Positions 1 through 12,900 are shown, counted from the stretch's first letter. The stretch is 64,000 nt of DNA from Paragyromitra xinjiangensis (GCA_038503065.1 JBCAMK010000004.1:1625001-1689000); one strand, 5' to 3'. Numbers and translations: made by a program. The notes: generated by a model from the sequence alone, not told the origin.

Positions 1-824
1 TTCCGGGTTCCACAGGCGTAGTGATAATCTGTGGACTGCTACTGGTAACTCTTCTTGAAACAGCCCCCGAACTTGGCGCTCTATCTCTTTCTGCAGATAT
101 TCTTTGATGAAGGGTATCGAGTCGAATGTCGATGATACCTTGAGGGATTCGAGGGGGTCGTTTCGAAAGACAAGAGTGATACCCTTAGCCTTAGAGAATA
201 CGAGGATGATGAAACCGGAGAGGCGGAAATCAGATAGCGTGATTTGTAGGGGAATGGTGAGAGGCGATGATGCAGCTAGGGGCGTAGGAGATGTATAGGC
301 AGGGGTAGTAGAAAGATAGGTATTGAGCGGATTCGCCTAGAATCGGGTTAAATTATTAGCACCAGGAATGTAAGGTAATCAGGCGTTGCGTGACGTAGGT
401 AGGTTTAATATAGCCGGCTCGTACAAACTCCCCCTCCCCCTGTCACGCATCAAAGCATGCGGCACAAGACGAAACGAAAAAAGAAGAAAAGTGGAGGTGC
501 ATGAGCAAAGCTGGATAGAACAGAGTAAAGGATCAAGATACACACCTGAACTTTTGTTCTGAGAGTCAAGGAGGCATCTCCCTCGTAGCTCATTCGAAAA
601 ATACCCCTAAACCGATCCTCCGCCAGATCCCCAATTTCCAATATCTCTAAATCTGGCGCACTCTGCCCTAGGTTCAGCTCCTCGACGAAGATATCATCAA
701 CAATAATAGGCGGCTTTTGTGATTTATTGAGTGCTGCCGTGAGGAGTGATTTCGCGTGTGTGTAAAAAGCAGAAGAGGTAGTGGAGGTGGTAGCAAGCGG
801 TGTCCAGTTGATATTGAAAGCCAT
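1..824 (-). CDS. MDM34: Mdm34, ERMES complex subunit (5' part of gene, cut by window start)
   Basis: Mdm34 is the mitochondrial outer-membrane subunit of ERMES, the ER-mitochondria tether that moves phospholipids through SMP domains. Exon 1 is 546-824 and begins [10 protein letters not shown], the family start; the same frame is open 24 codons further upstream but that part does not look like the family. Exon 2 runs from 336 to beyond base 1. The intron is 337-545 (209 bp, GTGTGT...CTAG, phase 0). The joined product shows the hallmarks [36 protein letters not shown] and [16 protein letters not shown], all of the SMP domain. About 205 residues are visible; the rest of the gene lies to the left. 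Family identity is secure; only the exact start is open. Confidence 0.93.
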
Positions 825-3281
825 CACAGTTGAGTGGACATTCAAATGCCTCGCGTGTGTTTGGCCGCGGTTCCTGAACTCGGTTTCGAGTGACACTCTT
901 GGGTGTTTCTGGAAGTTATGGCGTGTTTGCTACTCCTGGTCTCGAAACGAGAAAAAACGAACGAGAGAAAAATGCTGTTGAAGCCTTTCTTGTGGGTTGG
1001 TTGAGTTTAGTGTAGAGGACAAAGTGAGGCCGAGTGGTGTGCTTGGTGCCTGTGCTCTACTTGTCCGTGGGGTGAGCGTGGGCGGTTGCGGCAAGATTTG
1101 GGATGGCGAGTGACGGGATCTCGTGCTCCGGTTTTTCTATTGTCCGCTCGATTCAATATTGAAATTTATCGAAAAGGAGATGGGCTCGATGGGAATGTCA
1201 ATAGATAGATAGTAGTAGTGTCACGGTCGTAATTGCCACTGATGGGAATGCTTTTTTCGGGTACCAAGCGGCGAGAGAAAAAAGTAGCCAGGAACTTTTA
1301 TTGTGGCTGCGTTAATAATATTTGCGCTGATTCTGTCTTGTGCTGTCAGAAAAGAAGCAAAAGCGTAAACCGGAAAAAATCGCTTCGTGGGATGACGGCG
1401 CCTTGACTAAGCGAGGTTCCAAGTATCCCCGATCCCCCTTTGCAAAAAGGTCCGGAAATAACCCCACCCCTTTACATAAAAATACATTCCCATCAACCCC
1501 GCGCGAATCATGCAATTGTTTCCTACCCCGCAAATTCCTCTGTACCTCACGAGCCTCCCCAGATACTGTTCTGTGTGTTGTGGTAGCAAGGGTGAATCTA
1601 TCCGGCCGGTTCCCCGTGAAAGGGGAAACTAACCGCACGGACAACCTTACGTACTCGGGCTCGCGTACATACGACATTCAAAACAGCGCGCTCCGGCTAC
1701 ATAATGGCCTCTCCTTACTTACTCACACATGCCTCCAAGACATCATGCCTGTGCGTTCTACCCGAGCCTGAATTGGGTTAACATATGCGACTGCGTTTGC
1801 CCATTGATCATCTCGGAAAGAGATCTTCTAGAGACTCGAAGGACCCTTGAAGGGGCTCGTGGCAGCAGCAATGAACAATCTTACCATCTGAACATTTCAC
1901 CTGCACTGAATCGAGTGGATCACCAACATGTGATCCCAGCCGTATTCCATCATGATTTGATAGAGTATTACTTTTAGCTCGTTGGAACTTGCACAATCAT
2001 GATCTCGACCCATTCACCATACGAGTATGTCAGCCAGCCAGCGCAGGAATGAAAGTGAAAAAAAAAAGGAAGGAAATAAAACACAGGTAACAGAAGAAAA
2101 AACCGTCTAGATCTCCTGCATCCCGCTAAAGGTTTCGCCGAGATCTATTCCCTTCGAAGAATCGGTTCTTCATTCGTGCAGCTGCAATGCTTGCCACACC
2201 AATCACGGGAGATCAACCTTATGCCAGCTCAGCAATTCCGGTGGATGGGGAAGGAAGAAGAAATAAAACCAAGTCGTGGTACAAATAGATGCCTAGTGGC
2301 GATGCTTATCCTGTAAGAGTCGATCTTTCTTTGCTGCCTGTTTGGTTAGCTAACCTGCTTTCGTTGGTTTATGCAGATTACTTTTTTTGACGCCCTCACT
2401 TCAACGGATCATCGTTTTATGATTACCGGTGATGGATTGCGTTTGAGCACTGGAATAATTGGGATCGTCGAATCGGTACTAGGTAGCCTACAAGAAGACC
2501 AGAGTTTGGCACGAGATTGCCATTAGATCTGTGAAGGGTTCTTTCTCACCGAAATCATACGTTATCACTCGAAACAAATGTAGATTCGAACTGGACGGTC
2601 AGATTTGGATTTTGGCACTTTGATCTGATACATACAGGAGATCTGGGCATATTTGATACAAGCCTAACACGATCTGTGCCCAGCGGTCAATGATTACATT
2701 CCCTCAGTGTTTAAATTACCGATTGGAACCCTGGTTAATGATGAATTAAATATCGGGTCCGGAACCCACTTGGTAGTCCTATTTCCAATATTTGAGAATC
2801 CCTTTTGATAATTCAACGAGGTTTGAGGTAATAGGCAAGGGAGATATATAATTAAATAAAATAAAATCAGGTTGGTAAAGATGTGGACGGGACTAGAATT
2901 CTCGGCGGGAACAGTGACACCGAATCACGGAACCGGCGAGGTAATTGATTTACTAAAGACACGATAGTTGAAAAAGCAAAAGCAATCATATTTAGCAGAA
3001 AGATGGTGTGGATATATCTTAACGAAGGAACCGAGGAGGAGTAGAGGATCATAACGAATGGCATAAAAAAAAAAAATTTCTGTAGTGCAATTTATCCGAA
3101 AATATAGTGCCGGCACACTACAACTTCAACGTATCACAATTTTTTTAGAAATATTCCGATCCCACAAACTTCGTTTGTATCATTTCTCTAGTGTATTCTA
3201 AATGCAGGATCTATAATAGGTCTTAACTGTAGTTATAATCTAAACAATTGTCCCTATGACCAAGATATTCCCCCTCACAGC
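825..3281. other. Intergenic: MDM34 upstream region and PDX2 downstream region
   Basis: About 2.4 kb between the MDM34 start and the PDX2 stop. Several open frames of 60-143 codons occur, the largest at 1340-1771 (+) and 1312-1677 (-). They overlap each other antisense, have no low-complexity or domain signature I recognise, and no splice-joined continuation. I treat them as chance. The first few hundred bases should contain the MDM34 promoter. No repeat or RNA gene was recognised. Confidence 0.5.
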
Positions 3282-4290
3282 TTATGCTCTCTGTCCTTCC
3301 TGCATCTTCCTCACCAAATCTTCCCTTTGCTTCAAGTCCTTCAACACCTCTCCCAACCACCATCTATGCATTCTTGGATCACTTGTCAGTTCTGGATGAA
3401 AGCTTGTCCCAACCACGTTCCCTTGCCTTACAGCCACAATATTGCTTGTATCACTGCTATTCTCCCTCTCCCTACACTCATCCACCTGCATAGGCTCCGC
3501 GACCTCCCCTTTTGAGTTTGTATCATGTAGCGGTCTATCCGCCGTACTCAACCCCTCATGCGGCAGCAACTGCCTTCTTAGCTCCGCAATCACCTCCACG
3601 TGTTCATCATCAGTAAACACCCTTTCAACCTCCCCCTTCGGTGCTTTCCTCGGCGCCCTGACTTCGACTTCATCACTTCTCTCTTCACGGGGTAGAATAC
3701 ACTCGACTATCGGTGCTCGTATGAAAACACCATTGAAAGGTCTCTCTCCCTCACCAAGGAACGAGAGCTGCAGCGGTGTTTCAAACGACTCCGTTTGGCG
3801 TCCGAAATGATTGCGGTTAACACGAACGGAAAGACCCCCGATAAGGGATTGTCCGCCCTTCTTGGTACGATTTGCTGCTTCAGAGAGTAAGATCATTCCT
3901 GCGCAGGTACCCCAGGTTGGACGCCGATCCGCCTTGACAAAGTCACGGAGGGGTTCGAGGAGGTTAGAGCGCTCAGCGATGAGAGCCATAGTTGTGGACT
4001 CGCCGCCTGAGGTGGGTTAGTTGGGTTTGGTATGTATTTAGGGGGGAGAAGTACCTGGAATCACTAGAGCAGAGCATTGGGTGAGTTCTTCAGGAGTTTT
4101 GACAAGAATAAAGTTGAGTGGTTGTGAAGACTCGAGACCCATGGCAGCCTTCTTCAAGAGCTGTATGTGCTCACTGAAGGCACCCTGGAGAGCTATTTCT
4201 CATCCGATCAGTCTACATTACTTGAAGTTGGAAGTGAAAGTACTTACCGAGGACCCCAATAGTGATACTGGTACTTTCTACCATTTTCAT
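3282..4290 (-). CDS. PDX2: Pyridoxal 5'-phosphate synthase glutaminase subunit (PdxT/Sno family)
   Basis: This enzyme hydrolyses glutamine and channels ammonia to the Pdx1/Snz synthase for vitamin B6 synthesis. Exons are 4248-4290, 4055-4192 and 3282-4006; introns 4193-4247 (55 bp) and 4007-4054 (48 bp). The joined CDS gives 301 aa. Class-I glutaminase features are present: ITIGVLALQGAFSEH near the N-terminus, IPGGEST split by intron 2, the nucleophile Cys95 in GTCAGM, and the His264-Glu266 pair in SFHPELTSD. The family usually has about 190-230 aa. The extra length is a charged, low-complexity stretch between about residues 140 and 250, which looks disordered. Two in-frame Met codons (4290 and 4284) could serve as start; I chose the first. 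It is divergent from the COQ11-like gene across 574 bp. Confidence 0.93.
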
Positions 4291-4864
4291 TCGTTTATTT
4301 ACAATTATTTATTTAGTTAATTAAAAAGGGATGGATGTTTGGTGGCGGGGTCATCGTAAAACTTTCTTCTCCTTCTGTCTGTGGGGGTGACGAAGTTTCG
4401 AGGATCCCTTATCGATAAGGGCGGGGCGGGGCAAGCCGAATGGTTTGTTGGGGAAGGATGTGATGCCATATTCAACGTGGACCCGGGAGCACAGCAAAGA
4501 AAAGGTAGACATCTAAGCTTCGAGTCGGTAGCTGGAGATCTAAGCAATCAGAACTGTAGACTCTTATCTCTTGGAACATTCTACTCTATGTAGAAGCATC
4601 GATTCCTGCGTGCAATGTTGCTGTAATCTCAGGCACATTTCACAGCAGAGCCTCCGATATTGACGTTGGGATCCCATACACAGATCGGGCTCCTTACATA
4701 TCCAATAAGTAAATCAGACGAACGCTGTCGGGTGTGTGGCCTTGCAGAGAAACGGTTAGTCAAGGACGTCATTCTCTATAGCTACCCACTGCAACATCAC
4801 ACAAAACCAGTACTACAACAACACCACATCACTCCTGTGCACAAGCTGAATACCGGCGGCTTCA
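4291..4864. promoter_or_regulatory. Shared divergent promoter region, PDX2 / COQ11-like
   Basis: 574 bp separate the two start codons, so both genes must be driven from this interval. No clear TATA box was recognised. Open frames at 4317-4547 (-) and 4660-4875 (+) cross it but look like chance. The 13-mer at 4381-4393 (gtgggggtgacga) resembles an arm of the inverted repeat near 13.1 kb, possibly a chance match. Confidence 0.5.
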
Positions 4865-5907
4865 ATGGCTTCTAAAAGCACACCTCGTCTCGTCGTTTGT
4901 GGTGGCAATGGCTTCCTCGGTGCGTTTTAGATCTATTCACTGTAGGGGGGCGGGCCTTCTGATGATAACTCAGGCTCCCGGATTTGCAAATCTGCTGTTG
5001 CGAGAGGATGGTCTGTGACCTCTATTAGGCAAGTTTATCATCACTACCAAACTCAAAAACACTCCCAGCTGAGATTCTTATTTTTCTAGTCGTTCCGGAA
5101 CACCCGACTGGAAAACCTCGACCGGTTCGGAAACTCCCCCAGCATGGAGCAAACATGTTACGTGGGCGAAAGGGAATATCCTCTCGCCGTCGACGTACCG
5201 CCAGCACCTCGTTGGTGCAACCGCTGTTGTGCACAGCATGGGGATTCTCCTAGAGGCAGACTATAAATCTGTACTTAGTGGAAAGGAATCCCCCATTACA
5301 GGGCTTCGAAAGGCATTTGATTCCACACGAGGGACTTCGCATAACCCGCTCCGTGAGGAGGGGGGAAAGTCCCAGTTGACTTACGAGACTATGAACCGCG
5401 ACTCTGGTATATAATTCCTAGCTGCTTTCCAAAAGGCAGTAAAATAGATCCACTAACTCACACATTATAGCAATAACCCTCGCCGAAGAATCCCTCTCAG
5501 CAACCAACACAGTCCAGACCTTCCTTTACGTCTCCGCTGCTGATGGCTCCGTTGCCCTCCCGGAACGGTACATCTCAACTAAGCGTGAAGCCGAAGTGGG
5601 AATTAAAAAGCTCTCACAAGACGGACAGAAATTCCGTCCTATCTTCCTACGTCCTGGGTTTCTGTATGATTCGAGTCGGCCAATCACGTTGCCGTTGGCG
5701 GGGATTATAGGTGTGACTTCGACGGTGAATTCGTGGCTTGGTGGGAAGTTGCCGTTACTGGGAGCTGCGGGGTATAAGCCTTTGAATGTAGGGGTTGTGG
5801 CAGATGCTGCAGTAGAGGCGATTGCGAGTGAGGGGATAGAGGGCGTGGTGGAGGTGAAGGATATTGTGGAGTTGAGCACGAAGGCGTGGAGGGCGGCCAT
5901 GTTGTAA
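4865..5907 (+). CDS. COQ11: NAD(P)-binding epimerase-like protein of the Coq11 / YLR290C family
   Basis: Coq11 is an atypical short-chain dehydrogenase of the mitochondrial coenzyme Q synthome, linked to CoQ abundance rather than to a defined catalytic step. Exons are 4865-4919, 4974-5028, 5090-5406 and 5471-5907; the CDS totals 864 nt (287 aa). The N-terminus LVVCGGNGFLGSRIC is the Rossmann GGxGxxG nucleotide loop, followed by SISRSGTP. Further family signatures are VVHSMGILLE, FLYVSAADG, YISTKREAE (the YxxxK-like site) and PIFLRPGFLYD. Intron 2 (5029-5089) uses a GC donor (AG/GCAAGT) with a normal acceptor; only this splice keeps the SRSG motif in frame. Assignment rests on family resemblance, and other NDUFA9-like epimerases are the main alternative. 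Confidence 0.85.
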
Positions 5908-6849
5908 TGATAATGTAGGGAGGAGGGTTTTTACGGGTAGTAGGATTGATGTTGGAAGGCATAAATACGTATGGGATTTTAAGAAACCAAGGGTTTGAGT
6001 TTAAGGTACTGGGAAGTTAGGATACGTCATTCATTGTAGTCAACTCGACTTTATGCTCACGATGCTAAGATGTTTGATTGAGTACTAAAATAGTCATTGT
6101 GGTTTATTTCCAGTAAACTACTTAGTATGTCTAGACCTTTGTTCGGCACAGTAATCCAAAACACTAGTATATGTTTACGTGCTTACATGTAGTTATTGAT
6201 GGTATTTCCAACTGATTTCTACAGGCTCCCGTGCAGTGTTAGCGGATCCACACCAGCTTGATCAAGAATAAGACGCAAGAGAAGGTTCTAGATCAAAAAG
6301 AAGCTGTTTGGAATGTATACATGTTCCTATTGCGTGCTTTCCCTAGCCCTTCTCCATCAGACTGTGCTTCTAGTGAATACCCAAAACGGTGACTGCTCTT
6401 TTGGGAAAACCGTTTACTGTCCTCCCCCCTAAAGCGGAATATTCCCCCCTGTCCATCTCTGAAACCGAATAAGCCCCAACCCAGTTCCGAGATCGAATAA
6501 CCCTCCAAGTGTGGCGAAGTCACTACGCCACCACATCGGGGTGGAGAAAAAAAAGTTGAGGGACCACCTTTCAGGAACCATCCACGTTTGCCATATCTAG
6601 CACTTCTCCTTACTCTCCCATCCCAACAACTATCTACTCTGCCCTTGGGTTTACCTTGAAAATCACAATTCGGTTCGTGCACACTCCTTTCCCCATATAC
6701 AACCCCGTGGCTTTTGCTTTTCTCTCGGACGACGGTTTCTCTTATTTCACTACCTCTGACAGACTCACACCATAGGTGAACCATCGCTCTCACCAAACAT
6801 ACTCAGAAGCTCCGGAAAAGGAAAGAAAAATAATACTACTCCAAACATC
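5908..6849. other. Intergenic: COQ11-like 3' region and BFR1-like promoter
   Basis: 942 bp between two genes on the plus strand. One TACATGTA octamer lies at 6184-6191. A 167-codon open frame on the minus strand (6293-6796) has no recognisable domain and is probably chance. A pyrimidine-rich stretch precedes the BFR1-like ATG. Nothing else was recognised. Confidence 0.45.
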
Positions 6850-8724
6850 ATGGCCGACGTCGCATCTACCTACGCTGAAGGCGGGAAGAAGAACTATGTC
6901 CAGAAACCAGAGAAGCCGGATCAGGAACTGTTCGACAAGAACCTCAAGATCGCACAGGACGAGCATAATGCCGCTCGGGAGGAACTGGTAGGTTCACAAT
7001 TCACTTTCCCTTCTTCTCACTTATTTCCTTTCCCTATGTCTTAATTCGACTACGGCGATCTGTCATGATCGAGCTGTTATTGGTTTTATGACATTGAATA
7101 TTAGGCTAACCACCCCACTCTAGAACGCCGTAAAATCCCGTCTCGAATTAATCAAAACCCCCGGCAGGTCCCCACGTGAGCAAGATCTCCGCAGTCAACT
7201 CAACGCCCTTAGCGCCACGCAGCAAGACAAGAAAGCCAACCGCGCTAAAATCGAAGAGGAGATCAAAGCACTCGATACATCGATTAGGGCCAAGAGAAAG
7301 GAACAGGATGCTGCGCAAACGAAACTTAAGTATAAGACGCTTGAGGATCTCGATGCCGCTGTTAAAAATATGGAGAAGGAGATGGAGAGTGGGAAGCTGA
7401 AGTTGGTGGAGGAGAGAAAAACACTAGCGGAAATTTGTAGGTTCTTTCTTCTCAATTGGATTGATTGAGTGGAACATGTGCTGATTTTCGTGGGGGGATT
7501 CTTTTAGCGAGCTTGAATAAAGTCCGGAAGAACTATGCAGCTTTGAGCGAGAGCCAGAAGGCCATTGACAACGAAAGAGCTAAGCTCGACGAACTCAAGC
7601 AGCTGAAGAAGGACCCTGAGGTCCAGGAACTAAGCGACAAGTACGAAGCTGTCAAGAAGGAACTTGATGGTATCAAAGCTGAGCAAGATGCTGCGTTAGT
7701 TGATGACAACCGGTTTGGCACCTCGATGGACCATTGCTGACGGAACATAGTTTCCAGAACCGTAGCAGTCTCCTTGACGAGCGCACAAAGCTTCAAGAAG
7801 AGCAGCAAGCCAAATGGCAAGCGATCCAGACGCTGAAGGATGAGTACTTCTCCGCTAAGAACGCCTATCGCTCCTATGAACAGGAGGCACGAAGGATCAA
7901 ACAGGAGAAGTGGGCCAGAGAACAAAAGGAGCAAAAGCAAGCCTATAGGCTCGAAATCGCTAGGAGGAAGATGGGTACGTTCCTCTATAAGAGGAAATAT
8001 TTAATTCCATGTGAATCGGAATAACCGCTAATAGTCTGCAGAGGAGGCTTCCGAAAAAGCATACGCCTCCGAGATTATCACCTGCGAGGGCCTCATCGGT
8101 TTCTTCGACCCCTCCTCTACCGAAGCCGCGCGCAAAGCAAAGCTTTCAGCAGAGCCCCGCGCCCTCGCTGCGCAGCCTACCCGCTCGGTCGACACCAAGC
8201 TCGTCGGTACCAAGATACTTAGCAAGGATGACCGCGAGGAAGATTACTTTGTTGGTAATGTTGGTAAGAAGAAGGGTAGGAGGGGCCGGAAGGAGGCAAC
8301 TTCGCCTGCTGGTTCTGGCACATCGACTCCGGCGGAGTCTGCTGGTGGGAAGTTCAATCTGAGTTTTGGTGTTCTGGAGGAACTGGCGAAGATTGATGTG
8401 GAGACGCCTATGAGTAAGGATGATGTGCCAAAGACCCTGGAGAAGCTAAGGGAGAAGTTGGCATGGTATAAAGAGAATCAGGAGATTAAGACCCAAGAGG
8501 TAGAAATATTGACTCTTAGGTATGCGAGATGTGATGCTAATATTGTCTCGTAGAACATCGCCAAGGTTCAAAAAGAAATCGATCGTCTTGCAGCCGAAGC
8601 TGCCAGGGAAGATGGCGAGCTACCTAGCGGTAGTCGCACCCCTACGAAGGAAACTGAACCTGAGACTGAGGCTAAGGAGGAGGAGCCCACTCAGGAGGAT
8701 GGTGCTGCAGAGAAGACCGAGTAA
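6850..8724 (+). CDS. BFR1: Bfr1-like nuclear segregation / polysome-associated coiled-coil protein
   Basis: Bfr1 binds mRNP and polysomes at the ER and affects nuclear segregation and secretion. Exons are 6850-6987, 7124-7436, 7508-7698, 7758-7974, 8042-8499 and 8554-8724; the CDS is 1,488 nt (495 aa). The protein is almost wholly coiled coil and rich in Lys, Glu and Gln. It begins with a short leader and KPEKPDQELF, continues with family-like DERTKLQEEQ and CEGLIGFF segments, then a basic patch KKKGRRGRK, and ends in an acidic tail. Intron 3 (7699-7757) needs the weak donor GTTGAT; a branch-like CTGAC lies 18-22 bases before its acceptor. That intron is the least certain part of the model. 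Start at MADVAS follows the family pattern. Confidence 0.87.
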
Positions 8725-9505
8725 AAGTGCTGCAGATATTAGGTGATTGAGGATAACAATAAAGATGAGTTAGGTAGTGTGGGTTGATATGGGTTGGTGG
8801 AAAAAATCACGTTGGTTCCCTTTTTTTCTTATTACCATGGCGGATACCTTTCCATTTTATGCAGATAGCGAAAGCGGGACCAGTGGTTTCTTCCTTTTTT
8901 TGCAATTGAAAAGTTTTTGGCTTCGAGGTTATGGAATGATGTTGTGGGTGGGCGGAACGGTTTGCTTGTGAAGAATGGCCAGTTTATGTGGGTTCTTTTG
9001 TGTGATATTCCCCTCCACGAGTTTTAATTATAATTGTTCTCCCTGTGGTGCTTCCTGCGTCCTTGTTCACACAATTATCTTGGCTTTCGGTCTCGTTTCG
9101 GTCTGCATGAAAATCCTTGGAATGGGATTGGTGAGTCCATAATGGTATGGATAATTTTTGGCATGGTAAGACGAGATGATACTGCTGCATATTACCTCCT
9201 ATTCACCTCTATCTACCATCTTTATGTAGATACTAGGGGCTGCCTATATATATTACCACACGGGCGTCGGTAGGGGAAGTAGTAGCCTGAGGAGGGTACA
9301 CGTAGATTTGACAGTAAAGGTATATTGGCTCATGGTGACTCTCCCTCTCATCTATTCGGCACATCAAGCCAGTTAAGAGTCCGCTCGGTTGAGAAGCAAA
9401 ATATCCCTCACTTCTCACTTCACTCGCTTCGCTCGTTACGTTCAAAGTTTGTCATATTTTGGCTTCTCAACCTCGTCCCCGTGATATTAGAATCAATTAC
9501 ATGTA
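8725..9505. other. Gene-free stretch downstream of BFR1-like gene
   Basis: The segment contains the BFR1-like 3' region and T- and G-rich DNA. Short open frames at 8777-8971 and 9034-9273 show no family signature. A TACATGTA octamer ends exactly where the inverted-repeat element at 9506 begins. Confidence 0.4.
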
Positions 9506-9972
9506 GGCCCATATACAAAGTGAACCTAAGAGATGGCCGATATTCCAAGTCCCCTCAACCACTGGTGCACTACTTTAGGCTCTTGCAGCTTCAGCATAGC
9601 TGTGATATATAAATAAACCCCAAGCCCTCTTCCATCATATATTAGTGAGCAAAGATGCAAGCTGCCTTCCGATCTAGATCTAGATAGAGGTGTGGTTACA
9701 AAATACTCCGCGGATGTAAACTACTCCTCTTCTACACATATCCGGAGATAATACTACACCGTAGTGTCGGTGGGGCTTAATAGGTTGAGGGGTAGTTTAC
9801 ACCCGCAGAGCATCTTGAAACCGTACTTTTGACAGTGCCCTATCTTAGATAGATAGATATATAGATAAATCATACATGCATCCAGCCCTAAAGTTGTGAT
9901 ATTGGAAAGGGTTTTTCCACAGTGTATTCTTTGAATATCGGCCATCTCATAGCTTCACTTTGTATATGGGTC
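9506..9972. mobile_element. Non-autonomous inverted-repeat element (MITE-like), with an inner inverted repeat
   Basis: Outer arms of about 44 nt, 9506-9549 and 9929-9972, are near-perfect reverse complements; the shared core reads tatcggccatctc on one strand. Inside lies a second inverted pair, 9687-9730 and 9786-9824, built around gtttacacccg / cggatgtaaac. This inner pair matches the arms of the element at 30158-30592, so the structure may be one element nested in another. There is no coding capacity. The left outer arm is directly preceded by TACATGTA at 9498-9505. Target duplication was not identified. Confidence 0.7.
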
Positions 9973-12900
9973 GGCCGATGTTCAAAGTGCTCCCTTTTTC
10001 AAAGCGTCCTGACCCATTTTGAAATGGGAATCCTCGGAATACGGGTCAGAACATATACACATGTAGATGTCTTGTCTTCCTCAGGTACTACATGTATTTG
10101 TGGGGCTTGCGCTTTTGGCAGATAGGTACATGTATTCATACATCTCGGGAAGATATACTTATAAAATCTTAGGGGTAAAGTATGCTCTAATTCTAAAGGA
10201 TGATCAGTACCATACTGTGATTTTTTGTTTTATTCACTCTACTTTCCCCCGGTTCTCTATACCCTGCCTTTATGCCAGCCCAAAGACGGCCCGCCCCCTG
10301 AAAGCTCCCACAGCAGCTCTTAGCTCAAATTAGGAGAACACTTCATCCCAGGCCGGCACTAACCAACCCTAACCCAAAACCTAGAGGCCCACTGTGTTTG
10401 CTACCTAGATAAATTCAGACTTCACCTTCAAGTTAGTATTTCAAGTGGGGACTCAATGCTTAGCTACTTGAAGGCTGAGGAGGGTTTTATAGACTGCTCG
10501 CTTTCTTTCCCCTCCATCAGAGGCTATCAATTAGAGATATCTCCTTTTTGTGAGAGGAAGAACTATCCGACCCCACCCCTTGCCAAAGAGCAGAATTAGC
10601 CACAGTGTATACAACACTAAAAATAGTTAGCTAGATTTTCTCACTCCACATCTAGCAACGTATATTAAAAAAATTAGTTTAAGATGGCTATTTAGGAAAA
10701 AGCCAGCTCTAACTCTGTGATAGCAACACGAAACTCATATCATGCCTCACCCCCCCCCCCCCCCAACTACTAGTTACGATCCGGCGGTTGGATCCTGGGC
10801 TTAGTTTACACCCGGCTCGCCTCAGAGTCTATAACGCAAACCATTTACTACGACTTACGATATTACGTGCGTTAACGATCGTCCGCTATAACTGCTCTAC
10901 TAGTTCCCCACTTATACAAAATCGCCTATAATTCAAAGAAGGATGGCTAAAAGAAATGAATAAGGTGGCCAGTGTTAGCTTGTGCAGCTAGGGTGTGGAT
11001 CTGTTAACCTAAAGTTCTACTTGCTATAATGGTATGACTAGTCATAGTTGAGGGGCCGCTTAATCTTGGTGAAATAACAAAAAGGAATTACTTCAAGCTT
11101 AGGTACTAGTGCTAAAAGCCTCGCCTTAATAAATATTAGTGCCGCTTGCCTGACAGCTCGCCCTATCGCAGGGAAATTTCTCTCTATCTCTATACGTCTA
11201 CTATTCACAAAATGGGAGGTATCTAGATCCAAGGAAATGCTGCACTGTGCAGTGGTAAGCCCTAGAATATGCCCTCAGAGTAGTCTCGTGTTTAGCCCCT
11301 TGCGTGTAGCCTGCTGAGACTACCCCGAAAAGGCAAGAGAGGATGAGCTTAATTATAGCAAAAACACGGCCACTGAGCAAATAACAAAGGAAAAGCTCAT
11401 TAAAAGATATATTTCTAATAGAGGTTTGTGATAGTACCATAACCCAGGTGGTAGGATGTACTTAAGGAATTAATCAACAGATCAAAAAGAGGTTGGTTAG
11501 ATGTACTTGATGATCATGAATAATCAATCGGTCAATCTATCAAATAAAGGTTCGCAGAAGCAAACCGAGTGATTTCTGGTGATGAGTAATATAAGGTTGG
11601 AACCACAGGAGACGTCTCCATGCTCCCCACCACCAGCACATTCGCCTGCATCCTATACCTTCTTCTACTCTAGCACTCTTCTACTCACCTAAGGGTAGTC
11701 ATTTGGTATAGTATCTTTTTAACTTCCGCTAAAGTCACCCCAAGTTGCTGGTTTTGCGGCTTATTCCACGTACGGCAACCGGGAAACCAAAATTGGGGCC
11801 TTAACTATTATGGAGCAGTTTACCTACTCAGATTTGGAACGCATAATAATGAAAGGGTAACAAACCCCTACACAAACGGCTTCCTCCTTTGTAGTAAAAT
11901 TCCAACGAGCTCTGTTTCATTTCTAATCTATTTCCTCATAATTACAGTGATGCGTGAGGTACGAACCTTGGCGCTAAGCATAAGCCTGGGCGCGAGACAG
12001 CTGTGAGCTTTCTCATAAGCATGTGGTCTATGTGGTCGGATTATCTAGCCTAGCTAGGAGAATTTCAACCCAGGGACTCTAGAGTCAGTAGTAGATCTGT
12101 AGTACCAACCGGTTTGCCCTGGGGCGCTAATCGTGCGGAAAACGTATTCGACATAGGATATGAGCGGGCGTGCTTCTTAGTAAGATGGGGTTTTTTCACA
12201 TCATAACTTTGTTGCATGCGATATTCTTGTACCCAGAAATCAATAAAATCATGATTAAAAAAAAGCTTCTTAGTAAGCCTATAGTTATAATAACGAGTGA
12301 TATACCGTGATTTAGAGACACGTACAGCCGCGCCCTGAAAGTCTTCGCGCCCCTCCATCACCACCAAGCTTGGCTACCGACGGATTGGGGTGTAGTTCCT
12401 GCAAAAGGTCATATGAAGTGGTAAGATTTTATTTATGTCATTATTTGTATCTATGTTCTCTTTCTGCTTGCTGTTCTCCAGCTTGTTCCAGTATCATTTC
12501 ATTGTAGTGGTCTTCTTGGCTGTTAGGATGCAAAGACTTTTGGGGCGCAGCCGTACTATATTAACTGCGCGCAGCAGCCGGTCACACAGGGCATCCAAAA
12601 TTACTTTCTTCAGCAAAGTTGCAAAAAGAGGGAGTTTGAAACCACCCAACCCCAACGTCGTGTGACTGGCCGCTGTGCACAGTCGATATGGTACCAAGTA
12701 TAATTAACCCGTATGTAGATGGGGCGAAATATATCCTTATATTCCTATTTAGTTTAAGTTCAGGCGACACAATCGAGGGAACTAGTTATTTACGTGAAAT
12801 ACTACAATTTCTAGAGTAATGAGTCGAATAGTCAGTCTAATTTGGGTAGGTTTTGCCAATTCGATAAGGGTTAGAATCTACCCCCACGAATTATGAATTC

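Noticed and set aside
1340..1771. 143-codon plus-strand frame
   Set aside because: No domain, no splice continuation, and an equally long antisense frame overlaps it.
6293..6796. 167-codon minus-strand frame upstream of the BFR1-like gene
   Set aside because: Composition is unlike a protein gene and it covers the expected promoter; no family signature.
7699..7757. Alternative 38-nt intron with donor GTTTGG in the BFR1-like gene
   Set aside because: It is shorter than usual fungal introns and adds seven residues that break the family spacing before DERTKL.
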